This document shows positions 34,586 through 45,094 of a stretch of 64,000 nucleotides of DNA, piece by piece (the stretch's first letter is position 1; each line of letters starts with the position of its first letter). A program made the translations under genes and the position numbers. The DNA is from Tepidanaerobacter syntrophicus (lineage in GTDB: Bacteria; Bacillota; Thermosediminibacteria; Thermosediminibacterales; Tepidanaerobacteraceae): the NCBI RefSeq assembly GCF_001485475.2, contig NZ_DF977003.1, positions 434,001-498,000 of the forward strand, in the 5' to 3' direction. The notes beneath the pieces were generated by a model. The model saw nothing but the letters and a program-made list of their open reading frames with translations, had not been told where the DNA came from and did no database searches.

Positions 34586-35716
34586 TTATTCTGTAAAAAT
34601 CCTATTTTCTTTATGATAAACACGCGCAACACTAGAAGATATATTTATGCGACGAGCATTAAGCTCTGCAACATCTCCTATAGAAACCTTATCTCTTATG
34701 TCGGTTACGTCTATTATAGAATTCTGCATGCTTATTTTACCTAATATATTGCACTTAACACCCTTTATCGTAACGATTCGGTCCTGCTTTCTTATCCCTA
34801 AAGCAGTAAGTAGATGTTTTAGCAGATATTTTAAAACATCTACTGCATTGCTAGGTTGATGAACTGTAAGACCGAGGCCTTCGTAATATCCAAATGGAAT
34901 AATTGCAATAGTCGTGGTTTTTTTAGTGGTAAACTTATTTCCATAGCCTACGTGGTGGCCTTTTGGAAGTGTCTTGAGAAAAACTATTTTAGAGTATAGC
35001 TGAGAAGGGTTTTTCGTTTTTATCTTACTTGTGGGACACATACCGTACACAAGATTTCCGCTTCTTACCATATCGAGATGCATATCTTTGTAATTCAAAA
35101 GCGCGGTACTGTTGCAAGCATGTTTTAAGGGTATCTCGATACCTTTCTTCTTTAATTCGTTTATTAACGAAGAAAATAGATTGAACTGTTTGCGAGTATT
35201 CCCTTCATTACTTGCGAGAGAAAAATGAGTATAAAGCCCCTCTAAATAAATATTATTAAAACCTGAATAAATTTTTGCCGTAAATTCAACTACATCTTTT
35301 GGTAATATACCAAATCTGCCCATCCCTGTATCGATTTTTAGATGAACACGCGCCTTTTTCCCACATTTTTTTGCTGCCTCATCAACAGCTTTTACAGATT
35401 CTATTGAGCAAATCGTAGATGTCAAATTAAAGTTTACCACATCTTCTGCTTGTTCCGGGAGTATAGTGTTAAAGATGAGCACCGGCGCAATTATTCCTTT
35501 TTTTCGCAGAAAAATACCTTCCTCAACGGAAGATACACCTAGATAATCAGCTCCATTTTCAACAGCGCAAGATGCTACCGGGAATATTCCGTGGCCATAT
35601 GCATCAGCTTTCACAACTGCAAGAAGTTTAACCGGTCCTATATATTCTTTAATAGCCTTGATATTATCGGCTATTATATCCAAATCCACATAAAGCCAAG
35701 AGGTTAAATTTGTCAT
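34586..35716 (-). CDS. alr: Alanine racemase
   Basis: 376-residue PLP fold-III enzyme making D-alanine for peptidoglycan. PLP lysine in [22 protein letters not shown], and [26 protein letters not shown] near the C-terminal active-site Tyr. The region around residues 250-260 reads [10 protein letters not shown] where most Alr proteins have xxGxxVSYG, a mild variant; a broad-specificity racemase cannot be excluded. ATG start with AAAGG. Adjacent to dut, about 115 bp after pnp. Confidence 0.9.
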   Translation of the reverse strand: MTNLTSWLYVDLDIIADNIKAIKEYIGPVKLLAVVKADAYGHGIFPVASCAVENGADYLGVSSVEEGIFLRKKGIIAPVLIFNTILPEQAEDVVNFNLTSTICSIESVKAVDEAAKKCGKKARVHLKIDTGMGRFGILPKDVVEFTAKIYSGFNNIYLEGLYTHFSLASNEGNTRKQFNLFSSLINELKKKGIEIPLKHACNSTALLNYKDMHLDMVRSGNLVYGMCPTSKIKTKNPSQLYSKIVFLKTLPKGHHVGYGNKFTTKKTTTIAIIPFGYYEGLGLTVHQPSNAVDVLKYLLKHLLTALGIRKQDRIVTIKGVKCNILGKISMQNSIIDVTDIRDKVSIGDVAELNARRINISSSVARVYHKENRIFTE

Positions 35717-35805
35717 GATATTGCCTTTCTCATATTTGTATTAAATAAAGTATACATGAATTAAGGCTTTATTTCAACTTTTTATTATATGGAGTAAAAA
35801 TTAAG

Positions 35806-35839
35806 AAGGCATAAGCCGCACTTATTCGGATTATGCCTT
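35806..35839 (-). terminator. Terminator overlapping the pnp stop codon
   Basis: 13-bp stem with one mismatch (35806-35818 and 35827-35839), 8-nt loop; the first arm contains the last codons and stop of pnp. Followed on the minus strand by CTTAATTTTTA. Confidence 0.65.
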
Positions 35840-37939
35840 AGAATTCTTTTTGTTTTTTGATTGAATTTCATCGAGGGCATCTTTATGTGAGAGGTTAATT
35901 CTACCCTGTTTATCAATATCGGTTACCTTGACAAGGATTTCATCGCCGACCTTCACAACATCTTCAACACGCTTAACTCTTTCCGAAGACAACTTAGAAA
36001 TATGGATAAGGCCTTCTTTGCCCGGAAGAATCTCGGCAAATGCTCCAAAGTTAGTTGTACGCATGACTTTACCCATATATATTTTACCGACTTCCACATC
36101 TTGAGTTATCTTATTTATAATTTCCAAAGCTTTTACGCCTGCAGACTCATCTGGAGCCGCAATGTACACTTTTCCATCTTCTTCTATATCTATCTTTGTA
36201 TTAGTTTCCGAGATTATCTTATTTATTGTCTTTCCTCCGGGTCCGATAATATCTCTGATTTTTTCCGGATCAATTGTTGTTGTAAATATTCTCGGCGCAT
36301 AAGGCGACAATTCTTTTCTAGGTTCGGGGATAACCGCAAGCATCTTGTCCATGATATATAGTCTGCCTTCTCTTGCTTGCTCTAAAGCAGTTTTTAATAT
36401 ATCTCTGTCTATTCCCTTTATTTTAATGTCCATCTGGATTGCCGTAATACCATTCCTAGTGCCTGCAACCTTAAAATCCATATCTCCATAAAAATCTTCC
36501 ATACCTTGGATATCCGTTAAAATGGTTACTTTATCTTCTTGCTTTATGAGCCCCATAGCTACGCCGGATACAGGAGCTTTTATGGGAACACCGGCATCCA
36601 TTAAAGCTAAGGTAGAACCGCACACGCTTGCCATAGAACTTGAACCGTTTGAACTTAGGACTTCAGAGACTAGCCGTATAGTATATGGAAAGTCTTCTTC
36701 CGGAGGTATCATTGGCTCTAATGCCCTTTCAGCCAATGCTCCGTGCCCAATTTCTCTTCGGCCGGGGCCTCTCATCGGTCTTGTTTCACCAGTGCTGTAA
36801 GGTGGAAAATTGTAATGGTGCATATACCTTTTAGATTCCTCGATACCCAGACCATCTAAAATTTGTACATCTCCTAAAGCACCAAGAGTTGCAACTGTAA
36901 GAACTTGTGTCTGGCCGCGAGTAAATAGTCCTGAACCATGGGTTCTTGGCAAAACTCCAACTTCACACCAAATAGGCCTTATCTCCTTAGCTGTCCTGCC
37001 ATCAGGTCTTATTCCCTCATATGAAATCATTTTTCTGACTTCTTCTTTTGTGATTGTAGTTAAAATCTCAGTTATTTGTTTGTCTGATTCCGGATAAGCT
37101 TCCTGGAAATTAAGAATAGTTTCTTCAGCTATTTTATCTAGACAATCTTCTCGCTCGGTTTTATCGAATATCCGTATGGCCTTTAATATCTTTTCTGTTG
37201 CAAACTCCCTAACGGCTTTTTCCAATTCCTCATTCTCATCATCGGTAACTATCTCCATCTTGGGCTTTCCAACTTCTTTTATTATTTCTTCTTGAAAAGC
37301 TATGATTTTTTTAATTTCTTCATGACCATAGAGTATTGCATTTAGCATTTCATCTTCTGATACCTCATCGGCGCCGGCTTCAACCATCAGTACCGCATCC
37401 TTTGTTCCTGCAACGGAAAGCCTTAATCTGCTTTTTTCGCTTTCCTCCACAGTTGGATTTATAACGTATTCGCCGTTTACTAAGCCCACAGATACCGCAC
37501 CTACAGGTCCGTCAAAGGGTATGTCTGAAATGCAAAGAGCGCAAGATGCACCGTTTATAGCAAGTATATCAGGCATATTATCTTGATCTACAGATAAGAC
37601 GGTTGCTATTACCTGTACATCATTTCTTAAATTCTTCGGAAAAAGTGGCCTCAACGGTCTGTCAATTAGGCGGGCTGAAAGAATTGCTTTTTCGCTGGGC
37701 TTTCCCTCCCGCTTAATGAAACCGCCGGGAATTTTGCCAACAGCATATAACTTTTCTTCATAATCTACGGTAAGTGGTAAAAAATCTACGCCCTCTCTCG
37801 GTTTTTTTGAAGCTGTAGCTGTTACCAAAAGAACTGTATCTTCGTATTTTATCATAACTGAACCATTAGCTTGCTGAGCTACCTTACCTGTTTCTACAAC
37901 CAGTTTACGTCCAGCTACTTCTGTTTTAAATTCTGGCAA
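35831..37939 (-). CDS. pnp: Polyribonucleotide nucleotidyltransferase (PNPase)
   Basis: 702-residue 3'-5' phosphorolytic exoribonuclease. Two RNase PH domains ([20 protein letters not shown]; the second with [19 protein letters not shown]), a linking helical domain, a KH domain ([15 protein letters not shown]) and an S1 domain ([18 protein letters not shown]) are in the normal order. rpsO-pnp is the classical pairing. ATG preceded by GGAGG. Confidence 0.98.
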   Translation of the reverse strand: MPEFKTEVAGRKLVVETGKVAQQANGSVMIKYEDTVLLVTATASKKPREGVDFLPLTVDYEEKLYAVGKIPGGFIKREGKPSEKAILSARLIDRPLRPLFPKNLRNDVQVIATVLSVDQDNMPDILAINGASCALCISDIPFDGPVGAVSVGLVNGEYVINPTVEESEKSRLRLSVAGTKDAVLMVEAGADEVSEDEMLNAILYGHEEIKKIIAFQEEIIKEVGKPKMEIVTDDENEELEKAVREFATEKILKAIRIFDKTEREDCLDKIAEETILNFQEAYPESDKQITEILTTITKEEVRKMISYEGIRPDGRTAKEIRPIWCEVGVLPRTHGSGLFTRGQTQVLTVATLGALGDVQILDGLGIEESKRYMHHYNFPPYSTGETRPMRGPGRREIGHGALAERALEPMIPPEEDFPYTIRLVSEVLSSNGSSSMASVCGSTLALMDAGVPIKAPVSGVAMGLIKQEDKVTILTDIQGMEDFYGDMDFKVAGTRNGITAIQMDIKIKGIDRDILKTALEQAREGRLYIMDKMLAVIPEPRKELSPYAPRIFTTTIDPEKIRDIIGPGGKTINKIISETNTKIDIEEDGKVYIAAPDESAGVKALEIINKITQDVEVGKIYMGKVMRTTNFGAFAEILPGKEGLIHISKLSSERVKRVEDVVKVGDEILVKVTDIDKQGRINLSHKDALDEIQSKNKKNSKA

Positions 37940-38035
37940 GAAATAATCCTCCTTTATTTAGTTTTTATATTTTTATTTTGCGCTTTATCAGAATTTCTAC
38001 ATTACATTATTGTGCAGAAATAGCTGATAAAATTT

Positions 38036-38054
38036 AAGCGGGGAAACCCCGCTT
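38036..38054 (-). terminator. Terminator between rpsO and pnp
   Basis: 8-bp GC-rich stem (38036-38043 and 38047-38054, AAGCGGGG) with a 3-nt loop, abutting the rpsO stop codon, followed by a modest AAATTTTATC. It probably sets the rpsO:pnp transcript ratio. Confidence 0.75.
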
Positions 38055-38323
38055 TATTTTCGTAATTCCAATTTTTCAATAAGACTTCTGTAACGTTCCG
38101 GGTCATTTTTCTTCAAATAGTTCAATAAAGCGCGCCGCTTGCCTACCATCTTAAGCAACCCTCTACGAGAATGATGATCCTTTTTATGCTCCTTCAGATG
38201 CTCTGTAAGCTCGTTGATTCTTTCTGTAAGCATAGCAACTTGAACTTCCGGGGAACCCGTGTCTGTCTCATGTATCTTATATTCATTTATTATTGACTGT
38301 TTAATCTCTTTAGTTAATGCCAT
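38054..38323 (-). CDS. rpsO: 30S ribosomal protein S15
   Basis: 89 residues, normal length, with the S15 signature ([29 protein letters not shown]) in the second half. A primary 16S rRNA-binding protein. Strong AGGAGGTG before ATG. It is preceded by a promoter and a leader with two hairpins, compatible with known S15 autoregulation. Confidence 0.98.
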   Translation of the reverse strand: MALTKEIKQSIINEYKIHETDTGSPEVQVAMLTERINELTEHLKEHKKDHHSRRGLLKMVGKRRALLNYLKKNDPERYRSLIEKLELRK

Positions 38324-38366
38324 CTTTTCACCTCCTCATTGCTGCAAAATCCCCAATTGCCAAGTA

Positions 38367-38401
38367 AATCGTCGGAGCCTACGATTAACCGAGCAAGGGT
38401 T
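38367..38401 (-). promoter_or_regulatory. rpsO leader hairpins (candidate S15 autoregulatory RNA)
   Basis: Two adjacent hairpins in the rpsO 5' leader: AACC/GGTT (38387-38401) and AATCGT/ACGATT (38367-38386) with an 8-nt loop. S15 is known to regulate its own leader in several bacteria, with unrelated folds; whether S15 binds here is inference. Confidence 0.4.
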
Positions 38402-38417
38402 CATGTGTCACAAACAA

Positions 38418-38446
38418 ATTTTATCATAGTATCGGAAAAAAGTAAA
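38418..38446 (-). promoter_or_regulatory. rpsO-pnp promoter
   Basis: -35 TTTACT (38446-38441), 17-nt spacer, -10 TAAAAT (38423-38418), about 95 nt before the rpsO start, immediately after the ribF stop. Confidence 0.6.
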
Positions 38447-38447
38447 T

Positions 38448-39398
38448 TTAAATTAATTCCACAGCATTAATTTTAAAAATTTCTTTGGCCTGCAGAATGT
38501 CCTGCTGAATTTGCCTTACAAGATCTTTTACAGTTGCAAACTTGAATTCAGGACGAAGTCTTTCTATAAACATAATCTCTAAATTTTCCCCATATAATTC
38601 TCTGTTAAAGTCGAAAAGATGCACTTCCAGGACTAAGTTACTGCCGTTAAAAGTTGGCTTCACTCCCAAATTAGCGATACCTGTGTGCACATTATTTTCT
38701 CTGCGGGCTAAAACTGCGTAAACTCCCCTTGGAGGCAAAACAATATTTTCTTCGGGTGCAATATTTGCAGTTGGAAAACCGATTTTTTTGCCTATAGAGT
38801 TTCCGGGCTTTACTATACCCTCAATCGTAAAGGGACGCCCTAAAAGCTCTGCAGCCGTTTTTACATCGCCTTTTTCTATAAGTTCTCTAATTAAAGTACT
38901 GCTCACAGTATAACCATTGTAGGTGACTTGAGGGATTATAATTGTATCGATTCCGTTTTTGCCGCATATTTCTTTTAAGGCTTCTGCCGTTCCTCTTCCT
39001 TTATAACCGAACCTATAATTATAGCCTACAACTACAACTTTTGCCCTGCACTTTTTTATCAATATGTCATAAATAAAATCAGTGTAGTCTATCTTTGAAA
39101 ACTCATCGGTAAACGGTGCAAGTACAAAGTGATCAATTCCGTAAGAACGCATTATCTTTTTTTTCTGTTCCAATGTTGTTATAAGCTTGATATTGCTGTT
39201 TGGTGAAAGAACTTTTAAAGGATGAGGTTCAAAAGTAAGGATCAGAGAATCTAAATACTTCTCTTTTGCGGTACAAAGCAATTTTTTGATTAATTCCTGA
39301 TGCCCCTTGTGCACCCCGTCAAAGTTACCTATTCCGCAAACTGTATAATTTGGCAAGTTCATCGATGCTAAGTCGTTATATATTTGCATATGCTTCAC
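38448..39398 (-). CDS. ribF: Bifunctional riboflavin kinase / FAD synthetase
   Basis: 316 residues. N-terminal FAD synthetase (CGIGNFDGVHKGHQ, SLILTFEPHP, VVGYNYRFGYKGRG, VSSTLIRELIEKGD) and C-terminal riboflavin kinase (KIGFPTANI, GVYAVLARR, LEVHLFDFNRELYGE). It makes FMN and FAD. The GTG at 39398 is used here; ATG 39389 is possible, and neither has a strong ribosome site. Last gene of the nusA-infB operon. Confidence 0.95.
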   Translation of the reverse strand: MKHMQIYNDLASMNLPNYTVCGIGNFDGVHKGHQELIKKLLCTAKEKYLDSLILTFEPHPLKVLSPNSNIKLITTLEQKKKIMRSYGIDHFVLAPFTDEFSKIDYTDFIYDILIKKCRAKVVVVGYNYRFGYKGRGTAEALKEICGKNGIDTIIIPQVTYNGYTVSSTLIRELIEKGDVKTAAELLGRPFTIEGIVKPGNSIGKKIGFPTANIAPEENIVLPPRGVYAVLARRENNVHTGIANLGVKPTFNGSNLVLEVHLFDFNRELYGENLEIMFIERLRPEFKFATVKDLVRQIQQDILQAKEIFKINAVELI

Positions 39399-39407
39399 TC
39401 AATCCTG

Positions 39408-40301
39408 CTATAAAGATTTGTATACTTGCAAAACAACCTGCTGTTCTATGGATTTTACAACCGCGATGCCTAAGAATTTTTCAAAATTATAAACACGAAC
39501 AAATTTCCCTTCCTGTTTTGCCAGATGGCTAAAATCTTCATGGATTAATCTGCCTTTTATAAAAAAACTATCATCCGGATATTCTAATATGACAGCCGGC
39601 ATATTGCATAGATACTTATCAACAGGAAGCAGGACTTTTTCAAGGGTACCATTCTTAATATTTTCCTCTATTTGTTCGAGGGTAAAAGCATTTTGTATGT
39701 CAAAAGGCCCTGATCGCGTTCTTCTAAGCTTTAAAAGATGCGCCCCGAAACCTAGTTTTTCTCCTATATCTTCGCAGAGCGTTCTTATATATGTGCCCTT
39801 TGAACATATAACCTCTATTACTGCCGAGATAGAACTTACACTCATAACTTTTATTGAATAAATTCTCACTCTGCGCGGCTCTCTTTCAACTGTGACTCCT
39901 TGTCGGGCAAGTTCATACAATTTCTTGCCCTTATAATGGACAGCTGAGTACATTGGGGGAATTTGTTCAATTTCTCCAATAAATTCTACAAGTATTTTTT
40001 CTAGCTCCTCTCGATTAATTTCAAAAGGATGAGGGTATATGTTTACAACTTCTCCCTCTGCATCTGCTGTGCTCGTAGTAATTCCAAAGCAGATTTCAGC
40101 TATATATTCTTTATCATCTTTTTCAAAAAATTCTATTGCTTTTGTAGCCCGCCCTACAAATACAGGTAATACACCAGTTGCTGCCGGATCCAATGTTCCA
40201 CTGTGTCCTATCTTTTTTATATTCAATAGTTTTCTAAGACGTTTTATTATATCATGGGAAGTCATACCAGAAGGCTTTAATACATTAATTACTCCTTGCA
40301 C
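39408..40301 (-). CDS. truB: tRNA pseudouridine(55) synthase
   Basis: 297 residues. GVINVLKPSGMTSHD, GHSGTLDPAATGVLPVFVG with the catalytic Asp, and SKGTYIRTLCEDIG are diagnostic. It converts U55 of tRNAs to pseudouridine. Overlaps nrnA by 13 nt, indicating cotranslation. Confidence 0.97.
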   Translation of the reverse strand: MQGVINVLKPSGMTSHDIIKRLRKLLNIKKIGHSGTLDPAATGVLPVFVGRATKAIEFFEKDDKEYIAEICFGITTSTADAEGEVVNIYPHPFEINREELEKILVEFIGEIEQIPPMYSAVHYKGKKLYELARQGVTVEREPRRVRIYSIKVMSVSSISAVIEVICSKGTYIRTLCEDIGEKLGFGAHLLKLRRTRSGPFDIQNAFTLEQIEENIKNGTLEKVLLPVDKYLCNMPAVILEYPDDSFFIKGRLIHEDFSHLAKQEGKFVRVYNFEKFLGIAVVKSIEQQVVLQVYKSL

Positions 40302-41275
40302 AAAATCCCTCCGTTATCAGCTAGGGCAGCAGATACCGCATTTAAAACAACGGCACGGGCTTGATTTATAGGAAGTTCTACAATACAGCCTGCAGCTCTC
40401 AAGTGACCGCCACCGTTAAACTTTTCTGCTATTTTGCTCACATCTACCCACTCATTTGATCTTAATCCTACTTTTGTTACAGACTTTTCCTTCTCCCTGA
40501 AAAGCACTGCCACCTCTACGCCGTCGATTTCTCTTGCATAATTAATTATACCTTCGGTTTCTTCTTCCATAGCTTTACTAACTTCTAACATTTCTTGAGT
40601 AATATACATAGCGGCTATCTTATTGTTTTCTAACAGTTCTAATGTATCTAAGGCGAGCTTTAGAAGTTTTATAGAGCTCAAAGTCCTTTTTTCAAAAACT
40701 TGTCTGCTTACATAATCAGGCTTGACGCCAATGTCAACCAAATCTGCTAAAATTCTAAGGCATAAAGGGGTTGTGTTTGAGTACCTTGCAGAACCTGTAT
40801 CTGTAATAATTGAAGTGTATATATTGATTGCAATATCATTGTCTATTTTGATCTTATCTTTAATTAATTGGTAAACAATTTCTCCTGCTGATGAAGCGCT
40901 GCTGTCTACGATGTTCAAATCGCCAAAAAGCGCATTATTTTTGTGGTGATCAATATTTACAATTATATTTCCGTAATCCCTTATATCTTCATTTAAACCA
41001 AGACGATTTATGTCGCTGCTGTCTAGAGAGATTAAAACATCAGATCTTGAGGAAAATTGATTCGAAATTAGTTTATTTCCAGGTAAGAATTTATATTTCT
41101 CGGGTATTTTATCAATTATAACAGGTTCTGCACATTTCCCCATTTTTTTCAAGGCAAGGGTCAAAGAAAGTACAGATCCTATACTGTCTCCATCAGGGTC
41201 CACATGTGATGCGATTGTAAAACTTTTATTTGATTTTAAGATTTCATTGAAACTGCCAAGATTTGCAATGCTCAT
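40289..41275 (-). CDS. nrnA: DHH-family oligoribonuclease / pAp phosphatase
   Basis: 328 residues. DHH motifs: ASHVDPDGDSIGS, SLDSSDINRL, NIDHHKNN, and DHHA1 GGGHLRAAG. In Bacillus NrnA degrades very short RNAs and dephosphorylates pAp. The ATG overlaps the rbfA stop (TGATG). Its position between rbfA and truB is standard in Firmicutes. Confidence 0.94.
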   Translation of the reverse strand: MSIANLGSFNEILKSNKSFTIASHVDPDGDSIGSVLSLTLALKKMGKCAEPVIIDKIPEKYKFLPGNKLISNQFSSRSDVLISLDSSDINRLGLNEDIRDYGNIIVNIDHHKNNALFGDLNIVDSSASSAGEIVYQLIKDKIKIDNDIAINIYTSIITDTGSARYSNTTPLCLRILADLVDIGVKPDYVSRQVFEKRTLSSIKLLKLALDTLELLENNKIAAMYITQEMLEVSKAMEEETEGIINYAREIDGVEVAVLFREKEKSVTKVGLRSNEWVDVSKIAEKFNGGGHLRAAGCIVELPINQARAVVLNAVSAALADNGGILCKE

Positions 41276-41661
41276 CAATCGTCCTCGTCCCCATTTTCCT
41301 TTTCTTCGCCTTGTTCTTGCTGCTTTATTTCTTCCAAAACCTTGCTTATATGAATTCCATATTCAATAGATTCATCCATTTTAAAGGATATATCCGGCAT
41401 ATACTTAATCCTTATTTTGCTTGCAAGCTCTCGCTTTATAAAACCCTTTGCGCTTTGAATAGCGTCAAAGGCGGCCTCCTTTTCGATTTCGTCACAATAA
41501 AAACTCAGAAATATCGTAGCATGACTTAAGTCTTTCGTGACTTTAACTCTCGTTATGGATACCAAGCCCTTTACGCGCGGATCCTTTAAATTAGTGCTGA
41601 TAATTTCACTCATGCCTTTTTTTATTTCTTCTGCAATTCTTTCATTTCTTGAAAACTCCAC
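41275..41661 (-). CDS. rbfA: 30S ribosome-binding factor A
   Basis: 128 residues with the KH-like RbfA fold: SRNERIAEEIKKGMSEII, DPRVKGLVSITRVKVTKDLSHA, and MPDISFKMDES. It assists 16S rRNA 5'-end maturation. The C-terminal 25 residues are Glu-rich and variable. About 25 nt after infB. Confidence 0.95.
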   Translation of the reverse strand: MEFSRNERIAEEIKKGMSEIISTNLKDPRVKGLVSITRVKVTKDLSHATIFLSFYCDEIEKEAAFDAIQSAKGFIKRELASKIRIKYMPDISFKMDESIEYGIHISKVLEEIKQQEQGEEKENGDEDD

Positions 41662-41685
41662 AGGTCTTCACCTCTAAATACCATA

Positions 41686-43704
41686 TTACTCCTTGACTTG
41701 TCTTACTACAAAGGCTTCAAGAATGTCTTGTTCCTTTATATCATTAAATCTTTCAAGAGCTATGCCGCATTCATATCCACTTGCAACCTCGCGAACGTCA
41801 TCTTTAAAACGTTTTAGTGAAGCTATTTTGCCTTCGTGTATGACTATTCCTTGTCGTATTACCCGGATTTGTGAATTTCTCGTGATTTTTCCATCAGTTA
41901 CAAAACAGCCGGCAACAGTGCCTACAGAAGGCACTTTAAATAAAGTGCGAACTTCTGCTCTGCCTTGAACGACTTCTTCATATTCCGGCTCAAGCATTCC
42001 TTCCATTGCTGCTTGTATGTCATCTACCACATCATAAATAATCCTATAGGTCCTAATATCTATTTGTTCTTTTTCCGCCATTTTTTTAGCGTTGGGATCA
42101 GGTCTTACATTAAATCCTATAATAATAGCATTAGACGCTGAGGCAAGCATTACATCGCTTTCAGTGATAGCGCCGACGCCGCCATGGATTATTTTGACTT
42201 GAACTTGATCGTTTGAACATTTTTCCAAAGCTTGTTTAATTGCTTCAACTGAGCCCTGGGTGTCAGCTTTTACAATTAAGTTCAGGTCTTTAACTTCGCC
42301 TTTTTGCATCTTCTCGAACAACTTATCTAAAGAAATTCGCTGAGGCGTATCATATTCCGGTTCTTTTTGCAGATTTTTTCTCTCATCAGAAATAGACTTT
42401 GCTTCTTTTTCGCTGGATACAGCAAGTAAAATATCTCCCGCAGTTGGCACTTCGGATAATCCTAAAACCTCTACAGGTGTTGATGGCCCTGCTGATTTTA
42501 TTCTTTTTCCATGGGAATCAAATAGTGCCCTGACCTTTCCGTAGGCGGTACCCGCAACTATCCCGTCACCCAACTTTAATGTTCCCCGCTGGACTAAAAC
42601 AGTTGCAATAGGTCCACGGCCTTTATCCAGTTTAGCTTCTATTATTACACCCCGTGCCCGACAATTGTAATTGGCTTTTAGTTCCTGCATCTCGGCTACA
42701 AGCAATATCATTTCTAAAAGCTGTTCAATTCCTATTCTGGCTTTTGCGGAAACATTTACAAAAATCGTATCCCCGCCCCATTCTTCAGGAATCAAGCCGT
42801 AATCTGAAAGCTGCTGCTTTATTCTTTCTGGATTTGCGTTAGGTTTATCAATTTTATTTATTGCAACTATAATAGGAATATCAGCTGCTTTTGCATGGTT
42901 TAAAGCCTCTACTGTTTGAGGCATAACCCCGTCATCAGCCGCTACCACTAAAATTGCTATATCTGTAACTTTAGCTCCTCTTGCGCGCATAGCTGTAAAT
43001 GCTTCATGTCCCGGGGTGTCCAAAAATACAATTTTTTTGCCGTTTACCTCTACCTCTGAAGCACCGATATGTTGAGTGATGCCTCCGGCTTCTTGCTGCG
43101 TAACATTTGTCTGCCTTATTGCATCAAGCAAAGAAGTCTTTCCATGATCTACATGGCCCATTACTGTCACAACAGGTGGACGAGGTTTCAGGTCTTTAGG
43201 ATCATCAACTTCTTCAAGCATAAACTCTTCATTATCTTGTTTTTCTTCAACTATATCAACATCAAATTCATTTGCAATTTTTTTCGCAGATTCAAAATCT
43301 ATTTCTGCGTTAATGTTAACCATAAGGCCGTAATTCATCAGCCTTTTAATTATTTTTACAGGTTCTATTCCGAGTAAAGCGCCTAAATCCTTTACACTTA
43401 TTTTGCTCGGTACTGTAATTGTTTTTTGTTTATCCTCTGCTTTTTCATTCTTAGCAGTTAGGACCTTTTTCTCCTCTTTATCAGCCGGCTCTGCTTTTTT
43501 GTCGTCAGAAGCTTGAGCGGCTTTCTTTTTATTGCTTTTACCAGATTCTTCTTCAATCAATTCAGTTACTAGCTTTGCTATATCATCATCAATTGTACTC
43601 ATGTGATTTTTTACAACTACATCCAAATCTTCTAGGGTTTCAATCAGCTTTTTGCTTGAAATTCCTAGTTCTTTTGCTAATTCATATACGCGCAGTTTCG
43701 TCAA
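41686..43704 (-). CDS. infB: Translation initiation factor IF-2
   Basis: 672 residues. Two IF2-N subdomains (start and about 95-145) are separated by a Lys/Glu-rich linker; the G domain has [23 protein letters not shown] and NKID, and domains II-IV follow. It is on the short side for IF-2 because the linker is brief. TTG start 7 nt after GGAGGTG. The order nusA-ylxR-infB lacks the usual L7Ae-like ylxQ. Confidence 0.97.
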   Translation of the reverse strand: MTKLRVYELAKELGISSKKLIETLEDLDVVVKNHMSTIDDDIAKLVTELIEEESGKSNKKKAAQASDDKKAEPADKEEKKVLTAKNEKAEDKQKTITVPSKISVKDLGALLGIEPVKIIKRLMNYGLMVNINAEIDFESAKKIANEFDVDIVEEKQDNEEFMLEEVDDPKDLKPRPPVVTVMGHVDHGKTSLLDAIRQTNVTQQEAGGITQHIGASEVEVNGKKIVFLDTPGHEAFTAMRARGAKVTDIAILVVAADDGVMPQTVEALNHAKAADIPIIVAINKIDKPNANPERIKQQLSDYGLIPEEWGGDTIFVNVSAKARIGIEQLLEMILLVAEMQELKANYNCRARGVIIEAKLDKGRGPIATVLVQRGTLKLGDGIVAGTAYGKVRALFDSHGKRIKSAGPSTPVEVLGLSEVPTAGDILLAVSSEKEAKSISDERKNLQKEPEYDTPQRISLDKLFEKMQKGEVKDLNLIVKADTQGSVEAIKQALEKCSNDQVQVKIIHGGVGAITESDVMLASASNAIIIGFNVRPDPNAKKMAEKEQIDIRTYRIIYDVVDDIQAAMEGMLEPEYEEVVQGRAEVRTLFKVPSVGTVAGCFVTDGKITRNSQIRVIRQGIVIHEGKIASLKRFKDDVREVASGYECGIALERFNDIKEQDILEAFVVRQVKE

Positions 43705-43764
43705 TATACCCCACCTCCGTTAAAGGATTCTTTAATACTAATAGAGAAAAAAGATTATAATATT

Positions 43765-44031
43765 TCATAAATTCGATAACTCCTCTTTAATCTTCGAAAC
43801 AATTTCTTTAGTCACATTGATGTCTAATGCTTTAGAAAGCTGATTTTCTTTCATAGAGGCCTCTATACACTTATCGTTTTTGCAAACGTAGGCACCTCGG
43901 CCGGACTTTTTGCCCGTAGGATCTATTTCTACATTATTGTCAGGGGTTTTAACTATTCTAATCAATTCATTTTTTGGTTTCATTTCTCTGCATCCGATGC
44001 ACATGCGCATTGGTATCTTCTTACGTTTCAT
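43765..44031 (-). CDS. ylxR: YlxR family RNA-binding protein (RnpM)
   Basis: 88 residues. RMCIGCREMKPKNELIRIVK, GRGAYVCKNDKCIEASMK: the nucleic-acid-binding YlxR fold with conserved CxxC and GRGAY. Recent work in Bacillus links it to RNase P regulation. The ATG at 44031 is 6 nt after GAGGGG; longer frames run into nusA, whose end it overlaps by 11 nt. Confidence 0.93.
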   Translation of the reverse strand: MKRKKIPMRMCIGCREMKPKNELIRIVKTPDNNVEIDPTGKKSGRGAYVCKNDKCIEASMKENQLSKALDINVTKEIVSKIKEELSNL

Positions 44032-45094
44032 CTTCATCCCCTCTCTTATCCTCGGCCGGCTTCGATTTTTCATCATCGCTCTTGATATCTATTTTCCAAC
44101 CGGTAAGTTTTGCTGCAAGCCTGGCATTTTGGCCTTCTTTGCCGATAGCAAGCGACAGCTGATTTTCTGATACGGTAACTCGTGCTGTTTTATTGTGTTC
44201 TTCGATAATTACATTCAAGACTTTAGCAGGACTTAAAGCATTCGAGATAAAAATCGCAGGATCTTTGTCCCACTTGATTATATCAATTTTTTCACCGTGC
44301 AGCTCATCTACAACAGATTGAACTCTAGAACCTTTCGGTCCGACACAAGCGCCTACCGGATCTACGTTCTCGTCTTTTGAATATACAGCTATTTTAGTTC
44401 TTGAACCTGCTTCCCGCGCTATTCCTTTAATTTCCACAATACCTTCGTAGATTTCGGGCACTTCAAGCTCAAACAGCCTTTTTACAAGGCCGGGGTGGGA
44501 GCGAGAAACAGTTATTAGCGGACCTTTTGTAGTTTTCTTAACTTCTAAAATATAGACTTTGATTCTGCTGCCCGGGACATATTCTTCAAAACTTATTTGC
44601 TCTGTTGCCGGAAGAATAGCTTCAATTTTACCAAGATCAATTATAACATTTTTTTTATCAAATCTTTGAATTATGCCTGTGACTATATCCGTTTCTCTGC
44701 CGGCGTACTCCTCAAATATTAAATCCCTTTCAGCTTCCCGTATTCTCTGCATTACAACTTGTTTTGCAGTTTGCGCGGCGATTCTGCCAAATTTTTTCGG
44801 GGTTACCTCTATAGAGACAATATCACCTATTTTTGCAGTAGGGTTAATTTCTCGTGCTTCTTCTATACTGATTTCCAAAAGTTCGTCCTTAACATCGTCT
44901 GTTACTATTTTCTTCGAAAATACTTTAACCTCTCCGGTGTCTCTATCGATATTGACGGCTACATTTTGAGAAGAACCGTAATTTTTTTTGTAAGCTGATA
45001 TAAGAGATGCCTCAAGCGCATCTAGTAATATGTCCTTGGATATTCCTTTTTCTTTTTCGATTTGTACCAAAGCTTCGATAAATTCTGTATTCAT
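44021..45094 (-). CDS. nusA: Transcription termination/antitermination factor NusA
   Basis: 357 residues: N-terminal RNAP-binding domain (1-125), S1 domain (ETDIVTGIIQRFDKKN), two KH domains (VGPKGSRVQSVVDEL, IGKEGQNARLAAKLTGW), and a short acidic tail. There are no C-terminal acidic repeats, as is normal in Firmicutes. Overlaps rimP by 4 nt. It could feed back on the terminator-like hairpin in the operon leader. Confidence 0.97.
   Translation of the reverse strand: MNTEFIEALVQIEKEKGISKDILLDALEASLISAYKKNYGSSQNVAVNIDRDTGEVKVFSKKIVTDDVKDELLEISIEEAREINPTAKIGDIVSIEVTPKKFGRIAAQTAKQVVMQRIREAERDLIFEEYAGRETDIVTGIIQRFDKKNVIIDLGKIEAILPATEQISFEEYVPGSRIKVYILEVKKTTKGPLITVSRSHPGLVKRLFELEVPEIYEGIVEIKGIAREAGSRTKIAVYSKDENVDPVGACVGPKGSRVQSVVDELHGEKIDIIKWDKDPAIFISNALSPAKVLNVIIEEHNKTARVTVSENQLSLAIGKEGQNARLAAKLTGWKIDIKSDDEKSKPAEDKRGDEDET

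Noticed and set aside
34093-34632. dUTPase with a 29-residue N-terminal extension
   Set aside because: The extra codons lie before a good ribosome site and overlap alr; they are read-through of an open frame, not part of the protein.
38448-39398. FMN riboswitch control of ribF
   Set aside because: ribF is the last gene of the nusA operon with only 9 nt before it; no leader exists.
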